Shown here in pieces: positions 9,767 through 20,095 of a stretch of 64,000 nucleotides of DNA. A program made the position numbers and the translations under genes. The stretch's first letter is position 1, and each line of letters starts with the position of its first letter. The stretch is from NCBI RefSeq assembly GCF_000315915.1, contig NC_020191.1:434001-498000 (forward strand), given 5' to 3'. The notes below the pieces were generated by a model that had not been told where the DNA came from, did no database searches, and saw only the letters and a program-made list of their open reading frames with translations. The DNA comes from Henningerozyma blattae CBS 6284 (lineage: Eukaryota > Ascomycota > Saccharomycetes > Saccharomycetales > Saccharomycetaceae).

Positions 9767-10969
9767 TGAAAATAAGGTTGGCGAATATAAATGAGTAAGG
9801 TAGAGTATGAACTTAAAAGTGATAAAAAAATATACGGAAATGAAATAAAAGATTATTAAAAGTAATGAAAGCGACGCGTAAAATAAGAAATTATATTAAA
9901 AGTTGGCTTGCGCTTGTTAGAAAAAAAAAAAAAGATAATGCTTAAATGCTAATGCTAAGTTGCTATGTGCAGTGCTTCTTTAGATTGTTGATGATAACAA
10001 AGTGTAAATTTTTAGTAACATAAAACACAAAATTAATAAATCCAAAACAACATGAAAAAGCAAGCGTACATACATAACTCAAGCAAATAAACCTACTCCT
10101 GATCAAACACTTCTTATATAAAGTCTACCAGTCAACTGAACACCTATCACCACTACACATTGGAATAACAACTGGTAAGTTAATTCAGCTAGTAATTTCA
10201 ATATTAAGAACAATAACAATTAAGATAGGCTCTGTATGCATAACAAACTATTTACTTAGAACCCATCTGAGTAAAATACCCAATGCGTCTGATTACTTTA
10301 GGAAATGAATAATAAAGAGTATTTCCCAGACAATCTCAGATCCTGAAGGCTACCAAAACATACTTGACCAATCTATCTATCCTATTTCACTCATCAAAAC
10401 AACTCATCTCCAACGTTTATTGCTCTAAACCACGAAAAATGGTGAAAATCAGGACTAAGAATCTTACCAAGATTGTGAGATATTCTGTTATAGAGTGAAA
10501 AATAGTGAAATATTCCTCACTAGAGATTGTTGACACCAAAAATGTTTACAATTTCCCCTTTAAGCGCGTCGCGTCTTTTCCTTTTTAATTTATATTTTTC
10601 AATTTATCGATACCCTTTTAGTCGATTGTTTTCGTTTCCGTGTTTACTTTTCTGCTTATTTTTTGATTTTTCACATCTTGCATATTCCGTTACTCGTTTT
10701 TACGGTTTATTTTTGTTTTTTTCGGGCTCGGCATTTTTTGCGGCATGTACGGGTATCTCTTTCCTGTTTAGGTAAACATAGTGGCTGCTAAAGGCTACCC
10801 AATTTGGGAGTCAATTCCTACGCGATAGATAGCTTTAAAATTTTAACATTCTTAGATCGTGATTAATCTGTATTAAGATTAAGGATATATACCCTTTTTT
10901 TCTTTTCTATTTTCTGTTTTTGACTACCTTGAGAGTGACACATGATATTTGGTATCATCATATTAAAGG
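9767..10969. other. Intergenic between divergent NRM1 and RAD14
   Basis: This 1.2-kb divergent promoter region holds an MCB element near NRM1 and a double CGCGT near 10565-10574. An 82-codon frame at 10527-10775 is T-rich and Phe/Leu-rich, starts inside promoter-like DNA, and is not called. ERG2, which lies between TOM40 and RAD14 in S. cerevisiae, is missing from this stretch. Confidence 0.6.
9874..9879 (+). promoter_or_regulatory. MCB element (ACGCGT) upstream of NRM1
   Basis: The MluI cell-cycle box ACGCGT lies 108 bases before the NRM1 ATG. MBF binds this hexamer in S. cerevisiae and NRM1 is itself an MBF target, which builds a negative feedback loop. A second place with two overlapping CGCGT cores is at 10565-10574, about 800 bases from NRM1 and 400 from RAD14. 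Confidence 0.6.
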
Positions 10970-12100
10970 ATGACTCCAGAACAACAGGCGAAGATTAAAG
11001 CGAATAGAGAGAGGGCATTAGCAAGACTAAGACAGCGAGGGTTTCTGGAACCTGCAAAGCCAAGTGATGTTACAAATACCTGTGCAAAACATAGTGAACT
11101 AAATAGTGGTGTTAATAATACTATAAATGTGAATAAGAATGTAGCTACGCCTGCTATCGAGACCAGAATTACTTCGGTACGTGATGCCACTCTACATGCT
11201 CTACCGAGCATTAACGATGTAGAGAGCTTGGGAGATAAAAGAAAAAGAGATACAAGCTCAACTGGGAATGCTAATGTTAATATTGACAATGCTACAGACC
11301 ACAAGGCAAAACCATTTATAAGACCCTCTATTAGAACATCTGATTATATTGAATATGATTTCTCAACCATGAAAAATTTGAATGGTGGGTATATTAATCC
11401 TGAAGATATTCGATCTGATTCTACTATGTACGATGAATTTTCAATGGGCTCTAAGAAACAAAAGACTTTAGAAGATTGGAAAAAAGAACAAAGGGAACGT
11501 AGAGAATTATATGATAATAAACCTCCTCCTATTAATGTCACTGATGATATGAAATGTATAGAGTGTAAGATTAATTTGGAGATGGATCCCATAATAGATG
11601 ATATATTTAAAAAAAGAGTGTGCAAGAGTTGTGTTAAACAGATGCCAGAGAAATATTCTCTGTTAACAAAGACGGAGTGTAAAACAGATTATTTCTTGAC
11701 AGATCCGGAATTAAATGATGTTGAATTGTTTCATAGGTTAGAAAAACCAAATCCTCATTCTGGTACGTTTGCTAGAATGCAACTTTTCTTAAGATTAGAA
11801 ATTGAAGAATTTGCATTTAAAAAATGGGGTGGTGAAGAAGGTCTGGATGAAGAATGGGCTAGACGTGAAAAAATGAAGAGTGATAAAAGAGAAAAGAAAT
11901 TTGAAAAAAAGATTAAAGAAATGAGAATGAAGACAAGAGCTCAAGAATTTACAAGAAGAATACAGGAGAAAAAATTTGGTAAGCAACATGTTCATAATTT
12001 TTCAGCACCTTTTGAAATAAAAGATGATGAAGATGGTCATAAATTAACAAAAAGAAGATGTATGGATTGTGGGCTAGAAACTGAAGAATTTCTCTTGTAA
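10970..12100 (+). CDS. RAD14: Nucleotide excision repair damage-recognition protein (XPA homologue)
   Basis: Rad14 is the yeast XPA homologue, a nuclear zinc protein that verifies UV-type DNA damage and helps place the excision complex. The zinc site is intact: C196-x2-C199-x18-C218-x2-C221 (CIECKINLEMD ... CKSC). It is followed by the conserved block that begins LLTKTECKTDYFLTDPEL and continues to FARMQLFLRLEIEEFAFKKWG, as in XPA DNA-binding domains. A charged helical stretch (about 290-340) and a second Cys pair near the end (RRCMDCGLETEEF) complete the family pattern. Length is 376 against 371 in S. cerevisiae. The N terminus is basic and disordered. It is convergent with the CLN gene and divergent from NRM1. 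RAD14 lies near CLN1 and TOM40 in S. cerevisiae, so synteny agrees. Confidence 0.96.
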   Translation: MTPEQQAKIKANRERALARLRQRGFLEPAKPSDVTNTCAKHSELNSGVNNTINVNKNVATPAIETRITSVRDATLHALPSINDVESLGDKRKRDTSSTGNANVNIDNATDHKAKPFIRPSIRTSDYIEYDFSTMKNLNGGYINPEDIRSDSTMYDEFSMGSKKQKTLEDWKKEQRERRELYDNKPPPINVTDDMKCIECKINLEMDPIIDDIFKKRVCKSCVKQMPEKYSLLTKTECKTDYFLTDPELNDVELFHRLEKPNPHSGTFARMQLFLRLEIEEFAFKKWGGEEGLDEEWARREKMKSDKREKKFEKKIKEMRMKTRAQEFTRRIQEKKFGKQHVHNFSAPFEIKDDEDGHKLTKRRCMDCGLETEEFLL

Positions 12101-12366
12101 CGAAAAAACAAAAAAATATTATTATAGATTACTATTATTCTTTTATACTTTTTTTTATTGGCTGATACCTGACAGACATTCATATTATTTTCCCCCTTTA
12201 GAAGGGTTAGCATATAAAAATCATGTTAATATTATTTAAATTGAGAAAATCATTTTTTTTATAAGTTATTTACGATATTTAATTAAATATACATTTTTAA
12301 ATTACCATGACAATCAATGCAGAAACGTTATAATTATAGTTATTATTAATGTAAGAAGAACAATTA

Positions 12367-14061
12367 TTATGAGGATAAATTTGGGGTAGGTATCGATAGT
12401 AATGAAGTTGTACTATTATTATTTAAAGTAAATTTATCTTCTGAATTAGATAAGAATATATTAGAATTATTAATTTTTATAATATTAGGGATTTTAGAAT
12501 TATTAGTTATTTTATTAGTGTTTGAAATTGGTTGTATATTTTCTTTATTTGCTATACTTGTGGTGGAAGTTATTAGTGAGTCATTAGAATATATGGAGGA
12601 AGAATTACTCTTATTGATTTGCTTTGATTTTAAGGGTAGGTTTGCCAGGGCATTATTCAAACTAGAATTAGTATTCATTGTTGAATTGACATTTGTAGTT
12701 GTATTTGATGGATAAGGCGTTATTGGAGAAGGTTGTTCGAAATGACTAAATATACTTATGTCTGAAGTGGATGAAAGATTGAAATCCATCGATGAATTTG
12801 TGTAAGAAAGTGTATGAGTTGGATAATGAGAATTTTTTTCGGGTGTATTATAACCACATGGAGAACCATCTATTACGTTAATAGATGCAGTATTACTTGA
12901 TGAAGAAATTGTAGCTGTGTTACTATTAGTAGTAGATAAATTATAATCATTATATTTCTTAATCAAAGTAATAAAATCACAAATACCAGCTTGATCTTTA
13001 TATATTTCATATAATGAAACTGGAATTTTATTTGTTTTTATTAATAAAGATTCAAAAATAGAAATCAAATAATTTTGTTTATCAATGGAAATTTCTGGTA
13101 AATTTAAGATTGAACTTTGTTCAAATTCAATAAAATTTGATGGATTAATATATTTATTAATTAATTTTAAAATTATTAAAGCAATTTCATAAATATTAAA
13201 ACTTAAAAACTCTAGTTCCCAAGTAGATAAGTCTATTAGAAATCTTTTAATATTTATCAATTGAATTTTTAATTGCAAATCTAAATCTTCTTCTTGTTCT
13301 TCTTCATTGATTTGCGGACTAGAAGATGAATTTGAATTTAATTGTTGTTCAATCTTTTTTTTGTTGAATAATTCTAATTGCTTTTGATAAACTTTATATT
13401 GAATTAAACAATTTTCATCCACATTTAATAAATAATCATTTATTAAAGGCTCTGACACTTCCCAACCCAAAGTGCTTAAGATATGAGATTCCATTTGAAT
13501 GAACATTGATTTATCAAAAACGGATTCACCACCTGAATAATGAATCAATTCTGATAATCTAGGAATACGTGCTCTTGGATTTGGCCCATAAAATCTACCA
13601 CCAGTTGGGATACATACATTATTAATGATATGATTACAACCACCTTGGGTCTTTGCTGATATCCAAAGACAAGTAGCTACTACTAATTTGGCTTGATTTT
13701 TTAAGACAATTCTCTTGGAAGAATAACGATCGTAAAGTCGAACAGCATGATAATAAACACCTGGAATGACCCTTGTCACAACGGATAATTCAAATAAAAA
13801 TGATAATATATCATATCTTGTTAAGTGTGGAATCATTTCAGGTTGTTGGTTAATTAAATTGATAGAGGGATTCAATTTATTAGACAACTGGACTGAGTTG
13901 GTGGAAATGTCATTGTTATATTCATTAATGACATTAAAATGATTTAATAGCTCTGAGTTGGATAATTCAATTGGGTAGTGAGTCTGTTTAGCATTAACGA
14001 TTAGACCTAATTTCTGTGGGATATTTGACTTCGATCTAGTAGTGTTGGTAGTACAGCTCAT
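12367..14061 (-). CDS. CLN2: G1 cyclin (CLN1/CLN2 type)
   Basis: This G1 cyclin would activate Cdc28 kinase at Start. The cyclin box lies at about residues 75-165 with HLTRYDILSFLFELSVVTR, LYDRYSSKRIVLKNQAKLV and CLWISAKTQGGCNHI, which are characteristic of Cln1/Cln2 rather than Cln3 or B-type cyclins. The second half is long, low in complexity, and rich in Ser, Thr, Asn and Pro (from about 375), matching the PEST-like degradation region of Cln1/2. Length is 564 against about 546 in S. cerevisiae. CLN1 (chromosome XIII) and CLN2 (chromosome XVI) are WGD paralogues. The left neighbour RAD14 points to CLN1 and the right neighbour HFI1 to CLN2, so the symbol is a choice, not a proof. Several SCB-like sites lie 360-650 bases upstream. 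Confidence 0.93.
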   Translation of the reverse strand: MSCTTNTTRSKSNIPQKLGLIVNAKQTHYPIELSNSELLNHFNVINEYNNDISTNSVQLSNKLNPSINLINQQPEMIPHLTRYDILSFLFELSVVTRVIPGVYYHAVRLYDRYSSKRIVLKNQAKLVVATCLWISAKTQGGCNHIINNVCIPTGGRFYGPNPRARIPRLSELIHYSGGESVFDKSMFIQMESHILSTLGWEVSEPLINDYLLNVDENCLIQYKVYQKQLELFNKKKIEQQLNSNSSSSPQINEEEQEEDLDLQLKIQLINIKRFLIDLSTWELEFLSFNIYEIALIILKLINKYINPSNFIEFEQSSILNLPEISIDKQNYLISIFESLLIKTNKIPVSLYEIYKDQAGICDFITLIKKYNDYNLSTTNSNTATISSSSNTASINVIDGSPCGYNTPEKNSHYPTHTLSYTNSSMDFNLSSTSDISIFSHFEQPSPITPYPSNTTTNVNSTMNTNSSLNNALANLPLKSKQINKSNSSSIYSNDSLITSTTSIANKENIQPISNTNKITNNSKIPNIIKINNSNIFLSNSEDKFTLNNNSTTSLLSIPTPNLSS

Positions 14062-14423
14062 TATGTGCTCGACGGTATATTCTATATTAAATTATGATAT
14101 ATATACAGATAGTGATGTCAATATAATGTGTTGAGTATAAAGCTAAGAACAAGATAGTGATCAACTTTTAAGTTTGCTTCAAAGAAATAAAAACAACCAC
14201 CCCAGGTTATATATGACCGATGTATCTGCCAACACCTAAAATACAAACGCTAACTTTAAACAAAACACACAAGAGATATGAGAGTATACCTTGAGAAATT
14301 TAGTGTTATGTTGTGTGCCAATATCAATAATAATGACTACTATATTAATTAAACTCTTCCTAATTAAGCTTCCATTATTCTTAAATGAAAATTACCCGTT
14401 TAAAGGCTTTAGAATCAAAGAAC

Positions 14424-14711
14424 CACGAAAACACGAATTCTTTGCCATCTCACTCACTACAGACTTCTATTCCAAAGCTATGCGAAATGCCTATTTCTCA
14501 TAAGCCTAATGTGGAATTCCAATAGCATCCAACTGGAAATGACTCGTTGGATGATTGAATCTTGAAATATTTGGCAATTTCATCGATTTAAAATTATTCT
14601 CGATCTTCTGCGCTGCAGATGTTTCTGAGGACCTCCACAACTTGAGAGTTTCCTGAATGAGCTATTTTTGTCAACTTTCGCGTCTCGTTTCCTGGCAACA
14701 ACAACGCGAAA
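14424..14711. promoter_or_regulatory. SCB-like site cluster in the CLN promoter
   Basis: CACGAAA at 14424-14430, TTTCGCG (reverse of CGCGAAA) at 14676-14682 and CGCGAAA at 14705-14711 fit the CRCGAAA core bound by SBF (Swi4-Swi6). They lie about 360-650 bases upstream of the cyclin start. In S. cerevisiae SBF drives CLN1 and CLN2 through such sites at a similar distance. Confidence 0.6.
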
Positions 14712-15980
14712 AATATTTTCCATCCATTTTCCATCGAATTTTTTATTCTTTGAACTGCGTTTTCGTTCACATTGTTTTTTTTTACAGTTTCTTCACTTTA
14801 CAGTTATTGAAAATTTGTGATCTCAAAAAAGGCTATCTTAGGCCTATTGAAATTTCGTAGAATGGAGAATGCATCTCTTCTGTGTCACCCTTGGAATTTC
14901 CCTATCTGGTTACCCGCCAATAGTATTGTTGTTGTTTTGCCTATTTGGTAAACGGTGCTGTTATTGATTTTGATATATTGGTAAGCTTCTCGTCCGTCTC
15001 AAAATCTTGATCGTGACGTGTCTTGGCTTTGTTTTTGCTAGCATATAACTACTTTTGAGGTCCGATTCGACTAGGCCAGCAGTATGTTTTATCAATTTAA
15101 TTTGTTGAATTACGTGTAATTGGCAGTGCGATTAAGCTACTCCCCATCGAGTGGGTACTGGTGAAATATCCGGTTTGTGTCTTAGTGTCGCGTAACCTCG
15201 ATAGTAAGCCTTTCCATCTGGTAACAAATCTGTGCATTCTTTGATTGGTCAAAATGAACGAATTACTGCCGAATGAGCCGTATAGAAGGAAAATTCTGGT
15301 TTAATGATATTACAATTACCTATCACAGAAAAAAAGGCAATATGTAAACCCTTAATTCGTCTCTTTACCTTTTTTAGTGATACTTCTTTACGCTTAATGC
15401 TTTTCCTACTATTTTACCATAACTAATCTTTTTCTTTAATTGAAAATACACGTCGCGTAAGCTTCGTGCGAATGGAATTTGATATCCTAATCTAATCACT
15501 AAAAATTTTGCAAGAAATTTTGAAATTACCAGTGAAAAAAATACACTGCTTGAGTAAAATACACTACTTTAGTAAAATACAAAATTCGTGCCATTTGTTT
15601 TCCTCCAACACAGGTTTTTCTGTTAAGAGAAGATATAGAGAAAAATTATTTTTTGATATATATAGATAAAATGAGAAACACGAATATCTTTTTACGCGCT
15701 GCCTTTTCTTGACAAAAGGGTTTACTTCTTAGCCATGCACAATAAATGCCTAAAGCTTAATTTTCATATAACTGTACGTTACCAATTCTTGAATGTAGAT
15801 ATCTTTTAATAATAATGTATAACCAAAATAATAGTTCATATGTAGCATTCTTGAAATTTAGAATTTCTTTTCTGTCATTTTACTAAAATGTGACATTTTT
15901 AATTTTCAAATGTCAATTTTCCGAAGCCCTCGGGTTTTTTTCCGAAATCCAAACTTATTTTATCATTAAATTCAAATTTC

Positions 15981-16002
15981 ATTTATTTTAATTAAAATAA
16001 AT
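15981..16002. repeat. Perfect 22-base AT palindrome upstream of HFI1
   Basis: Bases 15981-16002 read the same on both strands (half-site ATTTATTTTAA). It lies about 170 bases before HFI1. Such a sequence can extrude a cruciform or bind a dimer, but in DNA this AT-rich it may be chance. Confidence 0.5.
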
Positions 16003-16169
16003 CAATTAATATAGCATTCATTTATTTCACAATTAAATAAATAAAATGAAAAGATTTGAGGAAGCAATTATCATATAGTGTAACTAATTATTTTCAAATT
16101 ATTTATCTTTAAGTGGAAAAAAAAAAAAATTAAAGAAGTACAACTCATAAATATAATTTACAATACGAA

Positions 16170-17717
16170 ATGACATTAATAAAGCAAGAACAATCTTCAC
16201 CATCTACAATAAACACCCCAATTCCATCCGGTTTAGCCCAAGCCGACGCAATTAATGCTATCACATCATCAACAAATATTCAATTATTGCAAAAAATTGG
16301 ATCTCCTCCGGCTATTAATAAATCAATTTCTCATGATTCTCCAGCCGTACATAATCACCAAACAATTTATAATAATACAAATAGCATAACAAATCAATAT
16401 AGGGTCGATTTAGAATCATTAATAGATGGGTTGACTTCAGTATTAGGCAAAGAGAATTGGACAAAGTACGCTCAGCTGCTTAGTCTTTTTATATTAGGGA
16501 AACTTTCTAGAAAGGAATTATGTCGTGATATCGATTCCATGTTTAAAAATATACTAACCACCACAACCAATGACTCAACTAGCAAAGAAACAAACGATAG
16601 TAATAATAATACAAGTACTAATACAAATGCTAATACAAGTAATACTTCTTTGTCTATGAATTCAACGACAACCTCAAATATGTATTATTATTTAATCAAA
16701 TTGCATAATCAAATTTTAATTGGTATATATAATAACTCAATTAGAAGTTCTGATAATGATGAAGCAAATGGAGTTGGATCATGGGGGTTTGGTAATAATT
16801 CAAATAATAAATTAATTAATAATAAATTTAAAAGAGTGAACAAACATAATTCTCAAATTGAAAATTATAAAAAAGTTGTGATGTCCTTGCCAATTCATGA
16901 TAGAGAGAGATTAAAATCAATTACAAAAGAAGCTGGGAAACGTGGGTTTGTATTATGTTCAATTTTACAAGCAAGATTAAACCAAACCCCAAAGATTCCA
17001 ATAGTAACAAACCCTGACACTTTAAAAAGAATAAAAACAAATAATTTAAAAACACCATTGGAATGGTCACAAGATATTATGAATGGATTTAATTCACAAT
17101 TATCAACAGAAAGTTATTCTTTGCCTGATAAAGATACAGTTTTTCTACGAATGGTTGGGATTGCTAGAGAACATGGGCTAGTTGGGACAGTTAATGCTCA
17201 ATGCGTAGAAATATTATTAACAGGTTTGGAACACTATTTAAAAGATATTGTAAGTACTACCATAGACTCTGTTAGATACAGAGAAAAAAGATACTCAGAT
17301 TACTATGATACTGACGAAAATGGTGTCTTTCAACCAGTTTCGGAGGAAATTCATAATAATAACTTTTCAAGCTCTGATAATAGTACTCTTACAGATTCCA
17401 CAAAGTTTAGTGGCATTAATAGTGAAGTTGAAAATGTAGTAACAAGCAATCCAATAATATCTTTAACAAATGATGACTTATTCGATTCCATGCAAATATT
17501 TCCAAACAGTTTGGAAAATTCAAATGCACACTTCAATTTATTAAATTCTACAATGATGAATGATGATGAATTGATTGTAACTCATAGCAGCATTGATGAT
17601 TTACCTGATTTTACAAACCTGGAGGATAGACCCTCTTTTAGTCCGAGAGATAAAAGAAATATTGGTTCTAGAATTGAATTGAATTGGCTAATTAAGGATA
17701 TATTGACTGAAAAATAA
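16170..17717 (+). CDS. HFI1: SAGA complex subunit Hfi1/Ada1
   Basis: Hfi1 (Ada1) is a structural core subunit of the SAGA histone acetyltransferase co-activator. Recognisable blocks are YRVDLESLIDGLTSVLGKEN and WTKYAQLLSLFILGKLSRKE (about 75-120), then YYLIKLHNQILIGIYNN (about 172-190) and, in the second half, SLPDKDTVFLRMVGIAREHG with CVEILLTGLEHYLKDIV (about 318-370), which forms the histone-fold-like region that pairs with Taf12. Asn/Thr-rich linkers sit at about 130-165 and in the C-terminal third. Length is 515 against 488 in S. cerevisiae. The order cyclin, HFI1, VIK1, YAH1 is the chromosome XVI order (CLN2, BBP1, HFI1, VIK1, YAH1) with BBP1 lost. It is convergent with VIK1/CIK1, only 122 bases away. 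Confidence 0.92.
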   Translation: MTLIKQEQSSPSTINTPIPSGLAQADAINAITSSTNIQLLQKIGSPPAINKSISHDSPAVHNHQTIYNNTNSITNQYRVDLESLIDGLTSVLGKENWTKYAQLLSLFILGKLSRKELCRDIDSMFKNILTTTTNDSTSKETNDSNNNTSTNTNANTSNTSLSMNSTTTSNMYYYLIKLHNQILIGIYNNSIRSSDNDEANGVGSWGFGNNSNNKLINNKFKRVNKHNSQIENYKKVVMSLPIHDRERLKSITKEAGKRGFVLCSILQARLNQTPKIPIVTNPDTLKRIKTNNLKTPLEWSQDIMNGFNSQLSTESYSLPDKDTVFLRMVGIAREHGLVGTVNAQCVEILLTGLEHYLKDIVSTTIDSVRYREKRYSDYYDTDENGVFQPVSEEIHNNNFSSSDNSTLTDSTKFSGINSEVENVVTSNPIISLTNDDLFDSMQIFPNSLENSNAHFNLLNSTMMNDDELIVTHSSIDDLPDFTNLEDRPSFSPRDKRNIGSRIELNWLIKDILTEK

Positions 17718-17839
17718 ACAAAGCTGAAACTTTTGAATTAATCTGATAAGAATATGATCGTTTTTTCCTTCTATATAAGTACTTTAGTTATATAGCTCTA
17801 TAGAAGAATCGTATAGATGCAAATGAATAGATAGACAAT

Positions 17840-20095
17840 TTAACATGTTGAAGATACCTTTGAGTTATATATAACTTGCGACAGGTTCATTATAGCTTGA
17901 AAAATATCGGCTTGTTCGATTTCATCTTGCATATTTAATAGAAAACAGTTTTGTGTATGGTTTAATAAATGCTTAATTACTGTATTCGTTATGCTTGTAT
18001 GATCATAAATATTATTTGATAGGAGATTGTATAATCCATTCATATTTTGTATACCATTCATTTGAACAAAATAAAATATCACAGGAAGGCTAGATGATAT
18101 TGAATCTGTTGATTTATTCCAGTATGTAAAAGTTAATAATTGAATGTTTGGCAATGGACTATCATTTTCATTTAGAAATGGCATAGTTTGAATATCATTA
18201 TTTAGCTCAATAGACTCAATTGTTTCATCAATTTTCAGCGAATTATTTTCTGTATCGATGTTAATCAAATTTCCTTGCGCAGTTAAATTATCGATCACCT
18301 GTAAATTTATTTTATAATCAACTTTCTTAGTATAGTAATCTTCTATTGTTTCCTCGTTTACATTGGCATTTAAATAATTATTATTTGTGGATACAAACTT
18401 AATTATTTGTTTAATTAGCTCATCCCAACATTTAATTGGGCTTATTGAAAATAATGTAAAATTTGTATTCTTCTTTAGATTTGAATTGTGATACACAGCA
18501 TATTCTTTCTCCAATAATTCTTTTTCTGATGGGAATTTTAAATTCGATAAAATTTTTGAGAATTTAAATACTTTATTATTACTATTATTATTGTTATTAT
18601 TAGTACTGATATTGTTATTTCGCTTTGCATTTTGAAAATGAATATTCTTATAGAAGTAATCAATTTTGAAATCAGGAGTAATAGTTGAACAAATTTTAGA
18701 GTAGTTCTTAACAAAATTTTCCTCATTTAGATAAGAATAACACCTCAAAGTACCCTTTAAATCCTCAATAGAGTTTTCTAATATCTTATTTTTCAATTCT
18801 TGTAATTTTAAATTATTCAGTGATTTCCTATAAGAAATATTTGAAAGTTCTGCCTCTTTTTTTATTTCATTTGATTCTTTTAATTTTTCTTCAAAAATTT
18901 TTTCTAATTTTTCCAATTCCAATTTTAGTGGGATATTACCATTTGAAAGATCTTCAATCTTTTTATTTTTATCTTCAATGTTATTATTAACGTCACTAAT
19001 TTGAGAATCTAAGCTTTCAATTTCTTTCAATAAATTTGATTTTTGCTCATTTAGTTGTTTAATTTGCTCTATCAAAGAGTATGATTCATTTGTTAAATTT
19101 TGAAGAGGCATGCTTTTTTCTAGTTTAAATAGTTCAAATTCTTCTTTAAGTTTATTTTCATAATCAATCAACTTTAACTGATTACTATTTTTTAGTTCAT
19201 TTAATTCATTTTCTTTTTCTGCAAGCGTTTCTTTAAGAGCTTCTAATTCAATTAAAAACTCCTTCGACGGTTTCATTTCTTTAACTTCTTTGATTTTTAA
19301 TTCCCAATCTTTAATTTCATCATTATATTTGTCAATCAAGTCGTCATTAATATTTTTTAATTTATTTTCCAATTTTAATTTAACCTCTGAGAGATATATA
19401 TTCATATTTTCATTTTCTAGCACTAGCTTTTCATTTAAATTTTGGACCTTTAGATCATAATCTTTATTTTTACTATCTATTAGGTTAATAGAATTCTTAA
19501 ATTTACAAATTTTATATTCTAAATCTTGATTTTTTTTTGTTAAACTATCTATATCGTAATTTAGAGATCGTATATTTTTCTTCAATTGGCTTAAACTCCT
19601 CAACACATTCCGTTTCCCTATCTTTACCTCTTCGATTGTTGAAGCATCACCAAATAAATATTTTTGCTTTGGTGTTGAATTCTTTTGAAATTTTAAGATA
19701 TTGCTTTGATTAGAGTTTTGTATATCTAAGACATTTTCGCTTAGTATCGTAGTGCTGGGTGTATTTATCATAGGTTTTGAATTTAGTATTGATGTATTGT
19801 CCATTAGAATGTTGGTACTATGGTTAGATTTATTATATGTTGGGGTTATATTAAAACTGGAGTTATTACTCTCTTGCACGTTAGTGCCATTACTATTAGA
19901 TGGAATTAAACCAAAATAATCGTTTGGAGCGTTCAATTTTTGTCTCTTATAAAAAATATTGTCATTGGTAGTAGTAGTATTATTGTTGTTATTCTTGGTG
20001 ATATGATCTTGACTTGAAGTTGAGGAATGAATGTGAGTAGTCGATAAGCTGATATTAGGTCTATTAATGGAGGGTATCTTCGATATCATTCTCAA
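17840..20095 (-). CDS. VIK1: Kar3-associated coiled-coil protein (Vik1/Cik1 type)
   Basis: Vik1 and Cik1 are noncatalytic partners that dimerise with the kinesin-14 Kar3 and target it to spindle poles or microtubules. The protein has a disordered Asn/Ser/Thr-rich N terminus (1-140) with a small basic signal (YKRQKLN). A long coiled coil follows (about 150-460, dense in Leu, Lys, Glu and Asn heptads), then a globular C-terminal part (about 470-751). As expected for Vik1/Cik1, that part shows no kinesin P-loop (GxxxxGKT/S). Length is 751 against 647 (Vik1) and 594 (Cik1), with an Asn-rich insert near 500. The block LKGTLRCYSYLNEENFVKN resembles the start of the Vik1 motor-homology domain. VIK1 and CIK1 are WGD paralogues; the neighbours HFI1 and YAH1 favour VIK1, while VTI1 two genes on fits CIK1. 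Confidence 0.82.
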   Translation of the reverse strand: MRMISKIPSINRPNISLSTTHIHSSTSSQDHITKNNNNNTTTTNDNIFYKRQKLNAPNDYFGLIPSNSNGTNVQESNNSSFNITPTYNKSNHSTNILMDNTSILNSKPMINTPSTTILSENVLDIQNSNQSNILKFQKNSTPKQKYLFGDASTIEEVKIGKRNVLRSLSQLKKNIRSLNYDIDSLTKKNQDLEYKICKFKNSINLIDSKNKDYDLKVQNLNEKLVLENENMNIYLSEVKLKLENKLKNINDDLIDKYNDEIKDWELKIKEVKEMKPSKEFLIELEALKETLAEKENELNELKNSNQLKLIDYENKLKEEFELFKLEKSMPLQNLTNESYSLIEQIKQLNEQKSNLLKEIESLDSQISDVNNNIEDKNKKIEDLSNGNIPLKLELEKLEKIFEEKLKESNEIKKEAELSNISYRKSLNNLKLQELKNKILENSIEDLKGTLRCYSYLNEENFVKNYSKICSTITPDFKIDYFYKNIHFQNAKRNNNISTNNNNNNSNNKVFKFSKILSNLKFPSEKELLEKEYAVYHNSNLKKNTNFTLFSISPIKCWDELIKQIIKFVSTNNNYLNANVNEETIEDYYTKKVDYKINLQVIDNLTAQGNLINIDTENNSLKIDETIESIELNNDIQTMPFLNENDSPLPNIQLLTFTYWNKSTDSISSSLPVIFYFVQMNGIQNMNGLYNLLSNNIYDHTSITNTVIKHLLNHTQNCFLLNMQDEIEQADIFQAIMNLSQVIYNSKVSSTC

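Larger units (their letters stand above)
14062..16169. other. Intergenic between divergent CLN and HFI1
   Basis: This 2.1-kb region has no gene I can support. The CLN-proximal 650 bases hold three SCB-like sites. A Reb1-type TTACCCG is at 14910-14916. Bases 14860-15300 are less AT-rich than the surroundings. The HFI1-proximal end has a perfect 22-base palindrome at 15981-16002. BBP1, which lies between CLN2 and HFI1 in S. cerevisiae, is absent: the short frames at 14291-14503 and 14657-14860 do not resemble it. Confidence 0.6.

Noticed and set aside
10527..10775. 82-codon Phe/Leu/Ser-rich frame between NRM1 and RAD14
   Set aside because: Composition follows T-rich promoter DNA, and it includes the CGCGT cluster. 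There is no similarity to ERG2 or any other expected neighbour.
14291..14860. Two short frames where BBP1 would be expected
   Set aside because: Frames of 70 and 67 codons do not resemble the coiled-coil BBP1 protein (about 385 residues) and overlap the SCB-like promoter sites.
15890..15962. Centromere-like CDEIII core (TTTTTCCGAAATCCAAA)
   Set aside because: The TTTCCGAAA core is present, but the TGTTT part is replaced by CTCGGG. The nearest CDEI-like word (AATGTGAC) has a mismatch and is only about 45 bases away, and the spacer is not the required 80-odd bases of pure AT.
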